NCBI GenBank assembly: GCA_036874045.1
Contig: CM072341.1
Location: 3,422,501 to 3,486,500 of the forward strand
DNA: 64,000 nucleotides
Source of the DNA: Cymodocea nodosa
Taxonomy: Eukaryota; Streptophyta; Magnoliopsida; Alismatales; Cymodoceaceae
Direction of reading: 5' to 3'
The position numbers and the translations under genes are program-made. The notes below the pieces were generated by a model, which did not search any database, was not told the DNA's origin, and saw only the letters and a list, made by a program, of their open reading frames with translations. This document shows, piece after piece, positions 34,250 to 45,942 of the stretch (its first letter is position 1; the number at the start of each line of letters is the position of its first letter).

Positions 34250-35613
34250 AATGCTAAACCTATTAGAATTCCTGAGAGGAGATTAAATCCAAACCTTAAA
34301 GAAGTAGTCAGGAAGGAAATAGTGAAATGGTTAGATAATGACATAATTTATCCGATTTCTGATAGCTCGTGGGTTAATCCAATCCATGTAGTTCCCAAGA
34401 AATCAAAATTAACAGTTATTAGGAATGAAAGTCAAGACATGATACCTACTAGAATTCAATCAGGCTGGAGAGTATGTATAGACTATAGAAAACTGAATGC
34501 TGTGACTAGGAAAGATCATTTTCCCTTACCTTTTATAGATCAAATGCTGGAAAGATTAGCAGGCAAGAATATTTTTGTTTCCTAGACGGGTATTCAGGTT
34601 ATAATCAAATTTTAGTAGCATTAGAGGATCAAGAGAAAACAACTTTCACCTGTCCTAATGGAACTTATGCTTTTAAGAAAATGCCATTCGGATTATGCAA
34701 CACACCAGCTACCTTTCAAAGGTGTATGCAGGGCATATTTACTAGAATGATTGAAGATTTCTTAGAAATATTTATAGATGATTTTACTGTATATGGAAAC
34801 TCATATAAAGTCTGTTTAAAAAATTTAGACTTAATATTAAAACGTTGTGTGGAAAAAAATATGGTTTTAAATAGGGAAAAATGTCACTTCATGGTTAAAC
34901 AAGGAATAGTCTTAGGGCATGTTGTTTCTAAGAAAGGGTTGGAAGTAGATAAAGCTAAAATAGAAGTAATTTCTAATCTACCCGAACCTAAATCAGTAAA
35001 AGATATTAGATCATTTCTAGGACATGTTGGTTTTTATCGAAGATTTATTAAAGACTTTAGCAAGATAGCTAGACCTTTAACTAATCTATCAAAAGATGTT
35101 CCATTTAACTTTGATAAAAATTGCAAGGAAGTATTTCTTAGACTTAAGACTAGCTTAATTTCAACTCCTATAATTCAAGCACTTGATTAGAGACATCCAT
35201 TTGAATTAATGCGCGATGCTTCAGATTTTGCTGTAGGAGCAGTGTTGGGACAGAAGATAGAAAAATCTCCTAGAGTGATTCATTATGCAAGCAAAACCTT
35301 AAATGATGCTCAAGTTAATTACACAACTACTGAAAAAGAATTATTAGCTGTTGTGTTTGCTATAGAAAAGTTTAGATCATATCTGATTAGAGCTAAAGTA
35401 ATAGTATACATGGATCATTCAGCTCTAAAACATCTAATAAAGAAAAAAGAAACTAAACTTAGATTGATCCGATGGATATTATTATTACAAGAATTTGATC
35501 TAGAAATTAAAGATAAAAAAGGTTGTTAGAATGTAGTAGTAGATCATTTATCAAGATTACAAATAGAAAAATCAAATATTGAAATTAAGGATAATTTTCC
35601 TAATGAACAATTA
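34250..35613 (+). pseudogene. pol: Gypsy B reverse transcriptase and RNase H
   Basis: Copies element RNA into DNA and removes the RNA strand. RT motifs in order: 'GWRVCIDYRKLNAVTRKDHF', 'MPFGLCNTPATFQRC', catalytic 'FIDDFTVYG', 'RSFLGHVGFYRRFIKDFS'. RNase H follows: '[16 protein letters not shown]', '[20 protein letters not shown]', 'MDHSALKHL' and '[15 protein letters not shown]'. All are standard Ty3/gypsy. Several breaks. It is followed without a gap by integrase. Confidence 0.92.
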
Positions 35614-36936
35614 ATGACCATCAACACAATACCTTGGTATGCATACATAGTTAATTACTTAGTTACTGGTCTAACACCTAAGGATTGGAATAGACATGAT
35701 AAGAAATTATTTTTCTCGAGAGTAAAATATTACTATTGGGAAGACCCATACTTATTTAAGAAATGTCCTGATTTGGTTTTAAGGAGGTGTGTTCTTGAAA
35801 CTGAATATCTGAGCATATTGTCTTTTTATCATGACCAAGCTTGTGGAGGGCATTTTGGTTCAGGGAAAACTGTTACAAAAATTCTGCAATGTAGGTTTTA
35901 TTGGCCAACACTATTCAAAGATGCTCATAAATATTGCTTAAGTTGTTTAAGATGTCAACAAATAGGAAGAATATCAAAGAGGAATATGATGCCTCTTAAT
36001 TCTATTGTTGAGGTTGAAATCTTTGATGTGTGGGGAATAAATTTTATGGGTCCATTTCCTATGTCTAATCAATTTAATTACATATTGTTGGGGGTGGATT
36101 ATGTATCTAAATGGATAGAAGCTATTCCTACAAAAACTAATGACAACAAAGTGGTAATACAATTTATAAGAACCAATATATTTGCCAGATTTGGAATACC
36201 TAAAGCTATTATCAGTGATAGAGGAACTCATTTCTGTAATAGATATTTTGAAGCCTTAATGAAGAAATATGGAGTAAACCACAAAATTGCAGCATCATAT
36301 CATCCGCAAACAAGTGGACAAGTAGAAAGTGCAAACAAACAAATTAAATTAATCTTAGAAAAAGTAGTAAATCCTACTAGAACAGATTGGGCTAATAGAT
36401 TGATAGATGCACTTTGGGCTTATAGAATTGCTTATAAAACGAGCTTAGGTATATCACCTTTTAGGTTAGTATATGGAAAAAGTTATCATTTACCAGCTGA
36501 AATAGAACGTAAAGCTTATTGGGCATTAAAAACTCTGAATACTAATTTAAATCAAGCTACTGAAAATAGAAAAATGCAATTAATTGAATTAGAAGAATTT
36601 AGAAATGAAGCTTATTCGAAGACTGTAAGAGAAAAAGAGAAAATGAAATTCTGGCATGATAGGAAAATTATTCTAAAAGGCTTTGAAATAGGACAAGAAG
36701 TATATCTTTATATGGTTAGACTCCATAACCATCTAGGAAAATTAAGATCTAGATGGGCAGGACCTTACATAGTTCGAAATATTTATCCTTATGGAGCTAT
36801 TGAAATTGAAAATCCTAAAAATCAGAATATATTTAAAGTAAATGGACAAAGACTTAGACGTATTCTGAAAACACCAAAAAACTCCTTTGGAATTATAGAA
36901 GAAGTTAGAGTAGAGGACTACTCGAGCTTTACTTAG
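35614..36936 (+). CDS. pol: Gypsy B integrase
   Basis: Open for 440 codons. The zinc-binding H73, H80, C111 and C114 (YHDQACGGH...CLRC) precede the catalytic triad D138 (FDVWGINFMGPF), D202 (SDRGTHF) and E238 (TSGQVESAN), with the 35-residue D-E spacing of retroviral integrases. The Athila-type 'SYHLPAEIERKAYWALKTLN' follows, then a C-terminal part with 'RWAGPYIVRNIYPYGAIEI'. No chromodomain is seen, as expected for the non-chromovirus Athila/Tat branch. It is the longest open frame in the window and lies at the end of pol, followed by a palindrome-rich gap and ORF3. Confidence 0.93.
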   Translation: MTINTIPWYAYIVNYLVTGLTPKDWNRHDKKLFFSRVKYYYWEDPYLFKKCPDLVLRRCVLETEYLSILSFYHDQACGGHFGSGKTVTKILQCRFYWPTLFKDAHKYCLSCLRCQQIGRISKRNMMPLNSIVEVEIFDVWGINFMGPFPMSNQFNYILLGVDYVSKWIEAIPTKTNDNKVVIQFIRTNIFARFGIPKAIISDRGTHFCNRYFEALMKKYGVNHKIAASYHPQTSGQVESANKQIKLILEKVVNPTRTDWANRLIDALWAYRIAYKTSLGISPFRLVYGKSYHLPAEIERKAYWALKTLNTNLNQATENRKMQLIELEEFRNEAYSKTVREKEKMKFWHDRKIILKGFEIGQEVYLYMVRLHNHLGKLRSRWAGPYIVRNIYPYGAIEIENPKNQNIFKVNGQRLRRILKTPKNSFGIIEEVRVEDYSSFT

Positions 36937-37507
36937 TAAGAAATTAGTTTTTATGTTTATATATATAAAAAAAAAATATTAAATATATATATATATATAT
37001 AATATAAAAATCGTTGTGGTTCAACCAACTGGATCCATTGGTATGACCGAGAACATAAAAAAATATGTATATTAATTTTCAGAAAAAAATGTTGGTTTTA
37101 CCGAAACATAGTATCGGTTCAACTGGAAAAAATTAGGTCTGACCGAAACATAGTATCGGTTAAATCGGTAAAAAAATAGAAAAACTATTATCTTAAATAT
37201 TTTTATTATTATATCTGCTTGTACGGTAAGTCCGTTGAGTTACGCTTAACTCAACGAGCTTACTCCGTTGAGTCTTGAGTTAGTCAACGAGCTTATTCTG
37301 TTGAGTTAACTGTAACTCAGCGGAGTACTGTAGCTAAGACCACAGACGAGAGAGCAATAGTTGGTTCGGGAAATGACCCGATTACCCACCTAAACTTAGG
37401 GCTTATTTAAACTAAAACCTAGGGTTTTGGGGGCATTATCCGACAAATCATTTAGAATCTAGAATAGTAGAAATCAGAGCGATTCCGTGCTGTTGTGTAA
37501 CTCCACG
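36937..37507 (+). other. Gap between integrase and ORF3 in gypsy B
   Basis: No gene. It holds an (AT)n run at about 36,978-37,003, two TTTTACCGAAACATAGTATCGG-like motifs (37,095 and 37,141), and GAGTTA/TAACTC palindromes at 37,228-37,325. The same arrangement is at 2415-2690 in copy A and, in part, at 58,390-58,450 in copy C. Confidence 0.65.
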
Positions 37508-39706
37508 ATGAGGAAGATGACACCTGAGTTCTGGGAAGATGTAGTTGACACAACATAGTTTCTGAAGGAATCAGAAGAATGGTACACGCGGTAAAAGATT
37601 CGGAATACGACAAGAGAAAAAGAGTTACAAAAGGTAGAATCTGAACTTTTTAGATTAAGAAAAATATTAGTAGATTGTGGTATACAAATACCCCAAATAA
37701 TGGAGACACGAATCAGAGTAGCAACAGAAATTGTAGTTAGTAAAGAAAGAAAAATTCGGCTAAACAACGAAGTAGCCCTAGAGCTAATTCAGCGCAAGGC
37801 CAGATTGTGGTTTAAAAGGCGCATTGCTGGTCGTGGAAGTTGGGAAATATGGCAACAGCAACAAGCAGGAGAATAGGAAGAACCGACTACTGAAAGACCT
37901 GTTCCTGAGGAACAGCAGTTAGGACCTCCTGTTCAGCCAACAGAGCCATTGCCACAAGTAGCATTTGCTTGGCCGAGAACTAATGAAGAAGAGAAAGAGT
38001 TTACTAGCTTGGTCAAAATAGCAAGAGACCAAGGTGATAACGAAGAAATAGCTACAGCTAAGGCACATATTTTATATGATGCCATTAAGAAAAAAAGGGT
38101 CGAAGAAAAGTTGAGGGCCCAATACAGAATAAAGGTTGAACAACATCAGGTAGCAACTAAATCAAGTGCTGCAAGAGAAGCTGAGGCTGGTCCTTCAAGA
38201 ATAGTAATTATAGAGAGAATTAAATAGGAAGAGCCAGTACCTGTGGCTCGAAAGCCTGTAGAGCCTACTTTTGTAGATTTAATCTCAAAAGAAGAAGAGG
38301 AAGAATAGGCACAATTAATCAGAAAAAGGAAAGGAAAAGAGAAAATGCCTGACTATCAAAAAGAGATTAAATTTGAGGTACCAATTTTAACAGGGCATGT
38401 GGAGCAAATTTTAAAAACCTACTATCCGATTCTGAGGAGGAGCAGGAGCTGTAGCAGTAGGAGCAAAGACAAGAAGAAAAATAGACTGAAATTAATCTGC
38501 AGCTTGTACAAGAAGAAAGAACAGAAATTAGGGTAGAAACTGAATTGCCCATGACTCCATCCCAATCTATTACAGAATCAGAAAGAACAGTGACAGAACA
38601 GATTGGTAGTCAGGAGGAAGAAGAAAGAGTAGAAAATGAAGAGGTTGAAAGAAGCCATTTGGACAAAAATAACTTTACAGATTCCACTGAAGAGCAAGAA
38701 ACTCTTCAGCAATTTATGGAAAGAATTCAAGACAGAGTGGAGAGTTCTGCTGGCTCAACCATAGATAGAAGTAGAAGCAAAAATTTAGGAATTTGTAGAG
38801 AATGTTCAAATGCAGCCTATAGTAGAGGAAGATCAAAAACAAACCTCTCTGGAACAACAAAGTCACATTCCTGACCCAACTGAAACAACAGTTCTGAATG
38901 AGGTACATTTTTGGAGTTAGGAAGCTTATATTAAATATCAAGAAAATAGGGGTTACGATATTATTTATAGTAGACCAGTAAATTGGGATGAATGCAAGAA
39001 ATCAAAGAATTATTTGAATTCCAAGGTCTACTGAATTTTATTTCTCAAGAAAGAGGGCATGCAGTTTTTGAGATTTTAGTACCCTGTTTCTATGCAAATT
39101 TAAGAGAAGGTGACGGAGGATTAATTTCCAACATGGAGGAAGCTGATGTACAGATAACACCAGAGCTTCTCCACAACATTTTTGGATTAAAGAATGAAAG
39201 ACTAAAAATTTTGGAAGACAATTGCAATTGAGTGGACAAAACAGGAAATCAAAGATAGTTTAGCTATCAATCTTGGTGTGCCTTTATTAAACAGATTGAA
39301 GCATTTAAATGGTAAAACATACATGGTAGCCAACATTTTGATTAAGAATGTTTATCAACGACAAGGCCATGACATAGAATTAAGTCAATTTGTCAAATGG
39401 GCCACGTTTGCAGTTGTAAATAGGATTCAAATAAATTGGTCTGCAGTTTTTATCTCCAAGTTGAGAACAATAAAGAAGAAATTGTTTTATGGAGATTTGA
39501 TTCCACTACTGATGGTGGATTGTATTGATTTCACAAAATGGGCAACAAAAAGGATTAGATCTAGAATCATTTCAGTGAAAGAGTATAGAAATTTTGTAGC
39601 TGCAGAAATAGCTGTACCTTTAGGAGCTATAGAAAGAATTAATCAATTAGAGCTACAATTAGAAAAACTCCAGAAGGAAGTAGATGAACTTAGGAATAGA
39701 GATTAA
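37508..39706 (+). pseudogene. Gypsy B ORF3 (plant transposon-associated domain)
   Basis: A third gene after pol. From ATG 37,508 it begins 'MRKMTPEFWEDVVDTT', with a helical, charged N-terminal part ('NNEVALELIQRKARLWFKRR', 'KAHILYDAIKKKRVEEK'), a Glu-rich low-complexity middle, and a globular C-terminal domain at 38,992-39,706: 'EIKELFEFQGLLNFISQ', 'ITPELLHNIFGLKN', 'VKWATFAVVNRIQINWSAVF', 'KLFYGDLIPLLMVDCIDF', ending in a short coiled coil. The C-terminal domain resembles the Athila-associated domain (Pfam PF20167 type, from memory). No signal peptide or clear membrane span, so an envelope function is not supported. Broken in several places. Homologous to copy C 55,990-58,215 and, in its domain, to copia X ORF3. 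Confidence 0.8.
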
Positions 39707-40384
39707 ATTGTATTGTTCGTCTACTTGTATAGAATTGTATGAAAATTGTATGATGTACTTGTAATGTAAATTGATTCATATTAATGAATATAAATTTTTC
39801 AAATGTACTTTTCATACGTGTTTTGAATGTGAAATGAATGGAATGTATTGAATGTTATATATAATTTGTGGAACATTATGAATGAATGCTTAACAGATTT
39901 ACAATTTACTGAATGATAGGATAGATGCTTGAAAATTTTTGCATGTTGCAAGGTAAAATGTAAATTCTGCATAACATAAAATGACCTACAAGTTAAATAT
40001 TTATATAATGTTCAGATTTAAATGAATTTTTGATTAGAATGATGCATTAATGATATAGATTTAACTTTATTTCAGTTAGCAGAATGAAAAAGAAAAAAAA
40101 GCAGAGAGGAACTTACGAGAGTAAAACTTAGAGGTTGCTAAGTGTTAACTCAATGAAGTAAGTTCATTGAGTTAAACGTAACTCCACGAGGTCAGTAATA
40201 TAATATAAGGTCACTCCGTTGAGTTATTTGTAACTCAACGAAGTTAGTCTGTGGAGTTAGCAATAGTAACCGACTTTGTTCCATTGAATTATCTGTAACT
40301 CAACGAGGTTAGTTTGTGGATTAAGTAGAACAGTTATTCTTTTAACCACGAACGAAACTTTGTCGGTTTAGTGGTTACCAAAAT
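39707..40384 (+). other. Gap between ORF3 and F-box block in gypsy B
   Basis: No gene seen. The sequence matches 2748-3450 in copy A and 55,305-55,989 in copy C. GAGTTA/TAACTC palindromes cluster at 40,140-40,330, for example CTCCGTTGAGTTATTTGTAA at 40,215. The placement just before a gene block that is spliced in the family would suit an internal promoter or leader; this is an inference. Confidence 0.6.
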
Positions 40385-40627
40385 TTGAAATTAGTAGTGG
40401 TACACGTACCCATAAAAATAGGAACCACGATGCCCGTTGTAAGACATGTTCTTGCAACGAGATTTATTCATTTTATGGATGTGCATTATATATATAAACA
40501 GAATGTTATTTATGAGTTACCAGCACTTTTAAAAGAAAGGAGAATGCGTTGGAGGAACTGGAAGGAGAAGCAGCTGATTCGACTTCATCCGACAACAAAT
40601 ATTTATTGAATGGAAAGCTTCAGACTG
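40385..40627 (+). other. Leader exon of the F-box gene in gypsy B
   Basis: Equivalent to 3458-3649 in copy A and 55,110-55,304 in copy C. It includes the basic stretch 'LPALLKERRMRWRNWKEKQ' and ends at 40,627 with CTTCAGACTG. In A and C this same base is followed by GTATGT. In B it is followed directly by AATCGACAAATGG, the first bases after the intron end in A. Confidence 0.65.
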
Positions 40628-41773
40628 AATCGACAAATGGAATTGATGCAATTACCGTTGGATGCACTAAGGGAAGTACTAAGTAATTTGTCAGCTAAAG
40701 ATCTATGTAGGCTGTGTTGTGTATCAAAGGAAATTAAAGACTGTATTGAAGAAAAATATTTTCAAGGACTACAAGCTACAAAAATGACTAAGATTAGAGA
40801 TGGATTCAAATGGAGGTCATTTAATCGTAGTTAAATTAACCATGAATATCTGGCTATGGAAGAAACTATTGGAATTCCACCCAATACATTAGAAGGAATA
40901 GATCATATTATGGGGATAAATGAAGGATTAATCATATACAGGATGAGACCAAGGTATGCAAGTTTATTACCTGATATTTTGATAAGAAATCCTATAACAA
41001 GAGAAGAATGGTATTTTGGAAGACCTAATAGATATGAAGTACCAACTATAAATTGTGGGTCAGCTTTAATATTTTCTGATAAAAATTCTACAATTCCTGA
41101 AAAATTATATTATTGGAGACCTACAGGAAATTGGGGTGAAGATTTACGCTTAAGTGTGTATAATTTTCTAAATAGATCTTGGAATGAAAATATTATGATA
41201 TATCTAGGACAGAAATCATAAATTAACCAAACACATGTCATACTTGATGGATATATATATCTAGTCACAGATATATCAATAGCATTTGGATCTGATTTAT
41301 ACATAGTGAGCATAGACAGTTATGATGAAAATATAGAAATTTTACCTATACCGAGAGAAATAGCTAAACCACCATCTACAGAATTTAATAAAATTCAAAT
41401 AGGAATGTGGTATAATGAAGAAGATGATCCTACTTTATGTCTGATAAGATGGTGGGATGAACTGATGAAATTTCAAATATGGATTATGGAAGACATAAAT
41501 GAATGGAAGTGGGAAGAGGAATATATTGAAATAGATGTAGAAATAGAAACTGCGACATTACCTTGGAACCAAAAAGGATCCCTTTCTGTATTTCATATCA
41601 TTAATGGTAATACACTTGTATTTGGAATTTATAATATATTACATGTTTACAAATTAAGAAGGAACAAGAACTACATTAAAACAGAATTAATAGCAAGAAG
41701 AACTATGCCTAAAAAGTTTGCTTGGACTGACATGTTTATTCCATTTATTTCTACTTTTCAATCATGTTCTTAA
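40610..41773 (+). pseudogene. F-box protein carried by gypsy B
   Basis: An F-box protein gene, predicted to plug a target-binding C-terminal part into an SCF ubiquitin ligase in the host nucleus or cytoplasm. It opens at 40,610 with MESFRL and reads directly into the F-box: 'MELMQLPLDALREVLSNLS', 'AKDLCRLCCVSKEIKDCIEE'. The C-terminal part shows F-box-associated wording: 'GLIIYRMRPRYASLLPDILI', 'RNPITREEWYFGRP', 'VWxMEDINEW'-type 'IWIMEDINEWKWEEEYIEID' and 'NGNTLVFGIYNILHVYKL'. Size is about 385 residues, usual for plant F-box/FBA proteins. It sits between ORF3 and the 3' untranslated region on the element's coding strand. A few breaks. No RT-like or gag-like sequence is in it. Confidence 0.85.
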
Positions 41774-43492
41774 GCTGCGATTTTGTGTGTTTAATGTTGT
41801 GTGTATTTTGCATTTATTTTTTGAAAAAAAAACAAAATATCAATCCAGTTTGTTGGTATCTGTTCTGGGAAACCAACTGGCTTGCTTGTGAGCCACCAAA
41901 GGCATAGGAGCTTGGGTTCCACACAAGACACTGATTTATTAATATCCGTTAAATGTTATTTTGTTTATATTCTACTTTTATCTATGAATGAAAGGTTTTT
42001 CAGAATAAAAAATCGGAATATGCAGAAGGAGATACAAACGAAACAAGGTATGTAACTGATTACTTATCCTGAATTTTAAATCAAAGAAATTGTATTCATG
42101 CCTGCTACAATTACTGTGTTTATTGTCAAATCTTTTACATTGAGGACAATGCAAAATGTAGGTATGGGGGGGAGGTAATTAAAGTAACAGCCATGTAAGT
42201 TTGTTAATTAAAGGAATTAAAATGGTACTGCAAAGTTTTGTGGAAATTGAAAATTTTTATGAACTTGTTGTAACTATCCGATAATTGAGACTGCAAAATT
42301 TATATAAACTGTAACTGCTTGAATGTTATATTTAGAAGGCTATATAAGATGCTATAGAATTTACTATTTATGCAAATCTAGATATAGTATCTTATGTTTT
42401 TTCTGAATTTCATGAGTTTAACAGTTTCACAATTTTAAAATGAAATCAGAATGCTTAATGAAAAATCAGTAAATTATCTGAAGTCCTAAAGGAGGTGAGA
42501 TGTGAATTCTAGATTAAATGAAACACATATGATTAAAGATACATTTAATTTGACTGATTGAACTTGTAGAATGATTTATGTGTAGATCTTATTAAACTAC
42601 AGAAAAAGTATGAGCTTATTGTTATGGATTCATATTTTCAGTAAATGATAGAAGTAGGACTATATTAGATTGGTGATTACTGCATCTGTATTAATGAAAT
42701 ATGTACATATACAGTATGTGATTAATGCTTTGTTTTGTGTGTATTTTGATTGAAAGAAAAAAAGAAAAAAGAAAAAAGAAATAGAAAAAAATTTGAGAGT
42801 TTATTGACTTGTTTGATCACGAGCCTTTTGTACTTGAGTAGATAAGTATGTAAAGATTGTTGACCTAAAAAAGGACTCTTGAAATCTAGCAACCTAAGAT
42901 CCTGATCAGATATGGGATTGTTGACTGAGAGCTCGTTACATGGGTACATTAGAAAGCTCTTGTATGATTCAAGCTTGTCAAATTACCTTTTAAAGTACAA
43001 AAAAATAAAAAGAAAAAAAAAATGTACTGTTCTAAAAGATACAAGTGTTTTGTGAAATACAGATATCTTATGAATCAAGTATATTTTATGTTATCTAGAA
43101 TTGGTGTAAAATGAATCTAGAATTGACTTTTGAAGTTGTTTAATGGAGATACAATTCTTTATTCTACTTGTCTTAATCATATTGAATTGGATTGTACTTT
43201 GATTCGTATGTTGTTGAAATTTCTTCTAGAAATCTTATTGGAAATTTCAGGATGACAGATGATGAAAAGAAGAACAAATGATAATACAATTAACACCTAT
43301 GTGATGATGATATACTTTGTATGTAATTTACATATATTCTAAGTATATTTGCAGGTTGATTACTGAAACATACAGAATATATATTTTTATGCTAAATAGA
43401 AGAAAAAAGAAAGAGGAAGAATTAATTATAGCACTTTTAGAAAGACCAATTAATTAGAACTTAGTTTACTAAGAGACTAGCAAAATTTAGGT
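41774..43492 (+). other. Gypsy B 3' untranslated region with internal polypurine motif
   Basis: Conserved with copies A and C but no gene recognised. It includes a TTGTTGGTATCTGTTCTGGG block (41,850), an internal purine tract TATGGGGGGGAGG at 42,163-42,175 preceded by TTGAGGACAATGCAAAATG, and poly-A runs near 42,755 and 43,000. A GACAATG...GGGGG motif at the end of the coding part is a known feature of Athila-like elements. Confidence 0.7.
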
Positions 43493-43502
43493 ATGGGGGA
43501 AG
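43493..43502 (+). promoter_or_regulatory. 3' polypurine tract of gypsy B
   Basis: ATGGGGGAAG touching the 3' LTR, within GCAAAATTTAGGTATGGGGG. It primes plus-strand DNA. The same wording stands before the LTR in A (8074-8084) and, as reverse complement, in C (50,422-50,432). Confidence 0.88.
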
Positions 43503-45681
43503 TGTTTAGAATGAAAAAGTGCATATTATTAACGGTTAAATGATGGTTAATTGCATAATATTTAGCTTATCATATGAGAATTAAGCCATTATGTTATAAT
43601 TACACTGTTATATGCTTTAATTAAAGAATTTGCTTAAATTAGGGGAATTAATGTCAATTTAGTACATTTTTGAACTGTTGGTAAGTTGCAGGCTGTGAAA
43701 TTCTTAAGTATCCGAATTTTCTGATATTTCAGACAGTTATGTTTAACATACCGAACATGTATCAGATAGTTATGTTTAAACTACCGAATAGTTATGTTTT
43801 AAAAGAATATTTTATTATTTCCTGAAGTACACGTGTCAAAACCATAATGCATGACTTAAGTGAACTTTCGATGAGTTATCTATAACTATCCGAAATTGCA
43901 GTTGGGCATCAGATAGTTATATTTGTAACTCTCCGAAATCTCTTTTTATTTATAAAATAACTGTGGACACGTGTCATGTTCTAGGAAAGTGACTTAAGTA
44001 GATTTTCGGTGAGTTATCTATAACTATCCGAAATGCATCTGAGAATCGGATAGTTAGACCTTTAACTCTCCGAAATGTTTCTTTTATTATTAAACTACTG
44101 TTGACATGTGTCGAGATTTGGTAGATTTACTTAAGTTATATATCGGTGAGTTATTTGTAACTATCCGAAATGCATCTAAGCATCAGATAGTTAAGTTTAT
44201 AAGTATCTGAAATGCATCTAAGCATCGGATAGTTAAATTTATGCACGTGTTTTATAGTTAAATCAACGAAGAAAGTTCGTTGAGTTATCTGTAACTCTAC
44301 AGACTATTTATTTTCTAATATGCCACTGTAGCGGTTGCAGGAACAGATAGTTGGAAGAAAAAAACCACGATCGCACGTATCATGCAGGAATTCACTCATC
44401 GAAGGGAGAAGAAATCATCATCGTTGATATGAATGAAGGAAATCCAACCGACCATTCAAGCAGAAGTAGTTACCACTGAAGAAATATAAAAGAAAAGAAG
44501 AAAAAGAAGTAAAGTGTATGTGATCGATGGGCAGCTAGTGTGTACAGAGGAGGAGCACCAAGCTTTCTGCAGACAGTGTCGGCAATTCTTTGTAGTACCA
44601 CACCAACCATCATTACCACCACCATAAACACCATAATCACCAACCATCAGAGGTCTGTGAGAATACTTTCTTGATGTCGGGTCGATTCCAAGCCAAACAC
44701 GGTGCCTGACACCCACTGTGAGGAGTGATCACGTTGCGGGAAGGGAAGCCATTTTCACCAAGCGCCAACTCATATTTCAGGAGATCGTAAAGCTTCTAGC
44801 CTTGGCTTCGGGTTGATGCTTGCATGTTGAAGAGGAGATCATCTTGGAATTCTGGACTCGCGATTCTATAGGGAGAGGAGATAGAATTGTAAGTGGTTTA
44901 ATTTTCAGTGGTGTAATCGCATCGTATGTAGTGACGGAAGTATTTACTGTTGATTGAGATTACTTTACATTTCACCTTTCACCCATTTCCATGTTCATAT
45001 TAAAGCAAAAATACCAAAAACAATTTATCTATGTTTGTATGTTGTATTTGAGTGTTGTATCGTGATTAATGTTATCTTTATCAGTGTTGTGATTGTTTTA
45101 TGTTAGTTTTAGCTTTACAGTTTACTGAAATTGGTTCTATCAAAAGCCTTAAAAATTTTAATGGTTACTGTTTGAATTATCTGAATGTTAGTTTGCTTAA
45201 TGATAAATCCAATGTTACTAACATTAAAGAGCTTAATTGATGTTATTTACAATCTGTGGAATCGCCCAATGGTTGGCCAAAATCCTCTGTAAATAGGAGT
45301 ATTTAAAAAGAAAAGACATGCTCGTGGAGTTAACTTAAGTCCACGAGGATAGTCCGTTGAGTTAGCTATAACTCAATGAACTTTGTCTGTTGAGTTAACT
45401 GTAATTCAACGGAGAGCTTATTGAATATATAAATTTGATTGTTAACAAAAGGACAGTTCTAAATTCTTAAGCAATTCCCTATGGGATCGACTTGTACTTG
45501 CACACTGATACAATAGACACTATGCACTTACAATTAAAGTAGAAATTAGAATTAATATCTAAATTGTATTAAAGGTTGTTTGTTTACTTTTTTTAAAAAA
45601 AAGACAAAGATAAATTAACTAAGTAAAAACAAAAGTAACAAATCCAAGTTTTTCTGGTGTCGTGCTGGGAAAATCCAAACA
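43503..45681 (+). repeat. Gypsy B 3' LTR (LTR-Z)
   Basis: 2,179 bp, TGTTTAG...CAAACA, followed by AGTCG. It contains one extra palindrome block of about 120 bp (about 44,040-44,165) compared with the 5' LTR, bounded by near-identical GTGAGTTAT...AACTATCCGAAATGC copies, so the difference probably arose by slippage or recombination between them. Confidence 0.92.
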
Positions 45682-45686
45682 AGTCG

Positions 45687-45852
45687 TAACTAACACTATA
45701 GGATTGCTAATTATATGCTATAATTTGAAATCGATTGACTGAAAGAATACTTTCATCTTATATTTCCAGTAGCCATAATTGCTACCTTCGAACATAGGAG
45801 GATGATTAGTGGTATGTCCTTCAGTCATAACTAAGATTTCAGAATTATCCAT
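45687..45852 (-). pseudogene. gag: Copia X gag N-terminus
   Basis: From ATG 45,852 on the minus strand: 'MDNSEILVMTEGHTTNHPPM' then 'FEGSNYGYWKYKMKVFFQSI'. The 'PPxFxGxNYxxWKxKM' wording is the standard start of copia gag. Gypsy B interrupts the gene immediately downstream; it resumes at 30,126. Confidence 0.88.
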
Positions 45853-45942
45853 TTTAAACAGATGATCCGAAGTAAATGACAGGAAAAACCGATTCCTAAG
45901 TAGAGAAATGAAGGTTTTTCAGATGTTTTAAATAGTTTAACT

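Larger units (their letters stand above)
30127..45681 (+). mobile_element. Gypsy element B (Athila-like), both LTRs and target duplication present
   Basis: A 15,555-bp Ty3/gypsy element with LTR-Z at both ends, a tRNA-Asp primer site, a polypurine tract and the duplication AGTCG. Order: zinc-knuckle leader ORF, protease, RT, RNase H, integrase, ORF3, F-box gene, 3' untranslated region. The capsid gag seen in copies A and C is absent from B, cleanly at splice-like borders. By hand count the LTRs differ at about 4% in the first 245 bp, plus one repeat-unit difference of about 120 bp, suggesting an age of roughly one to two million years. It is structurally whole but its frames are broken in about ten or more places. 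Confidence 0.92.

Noticed and set aside
37508-39706. Gypsy ORF3 as a retroviral envelope gene
   Set aside because: The place fits, but no signal peptide, fusion peptide or membrane anchor is seen. The C-terminal domain resembles plant transposon-associated proteins.
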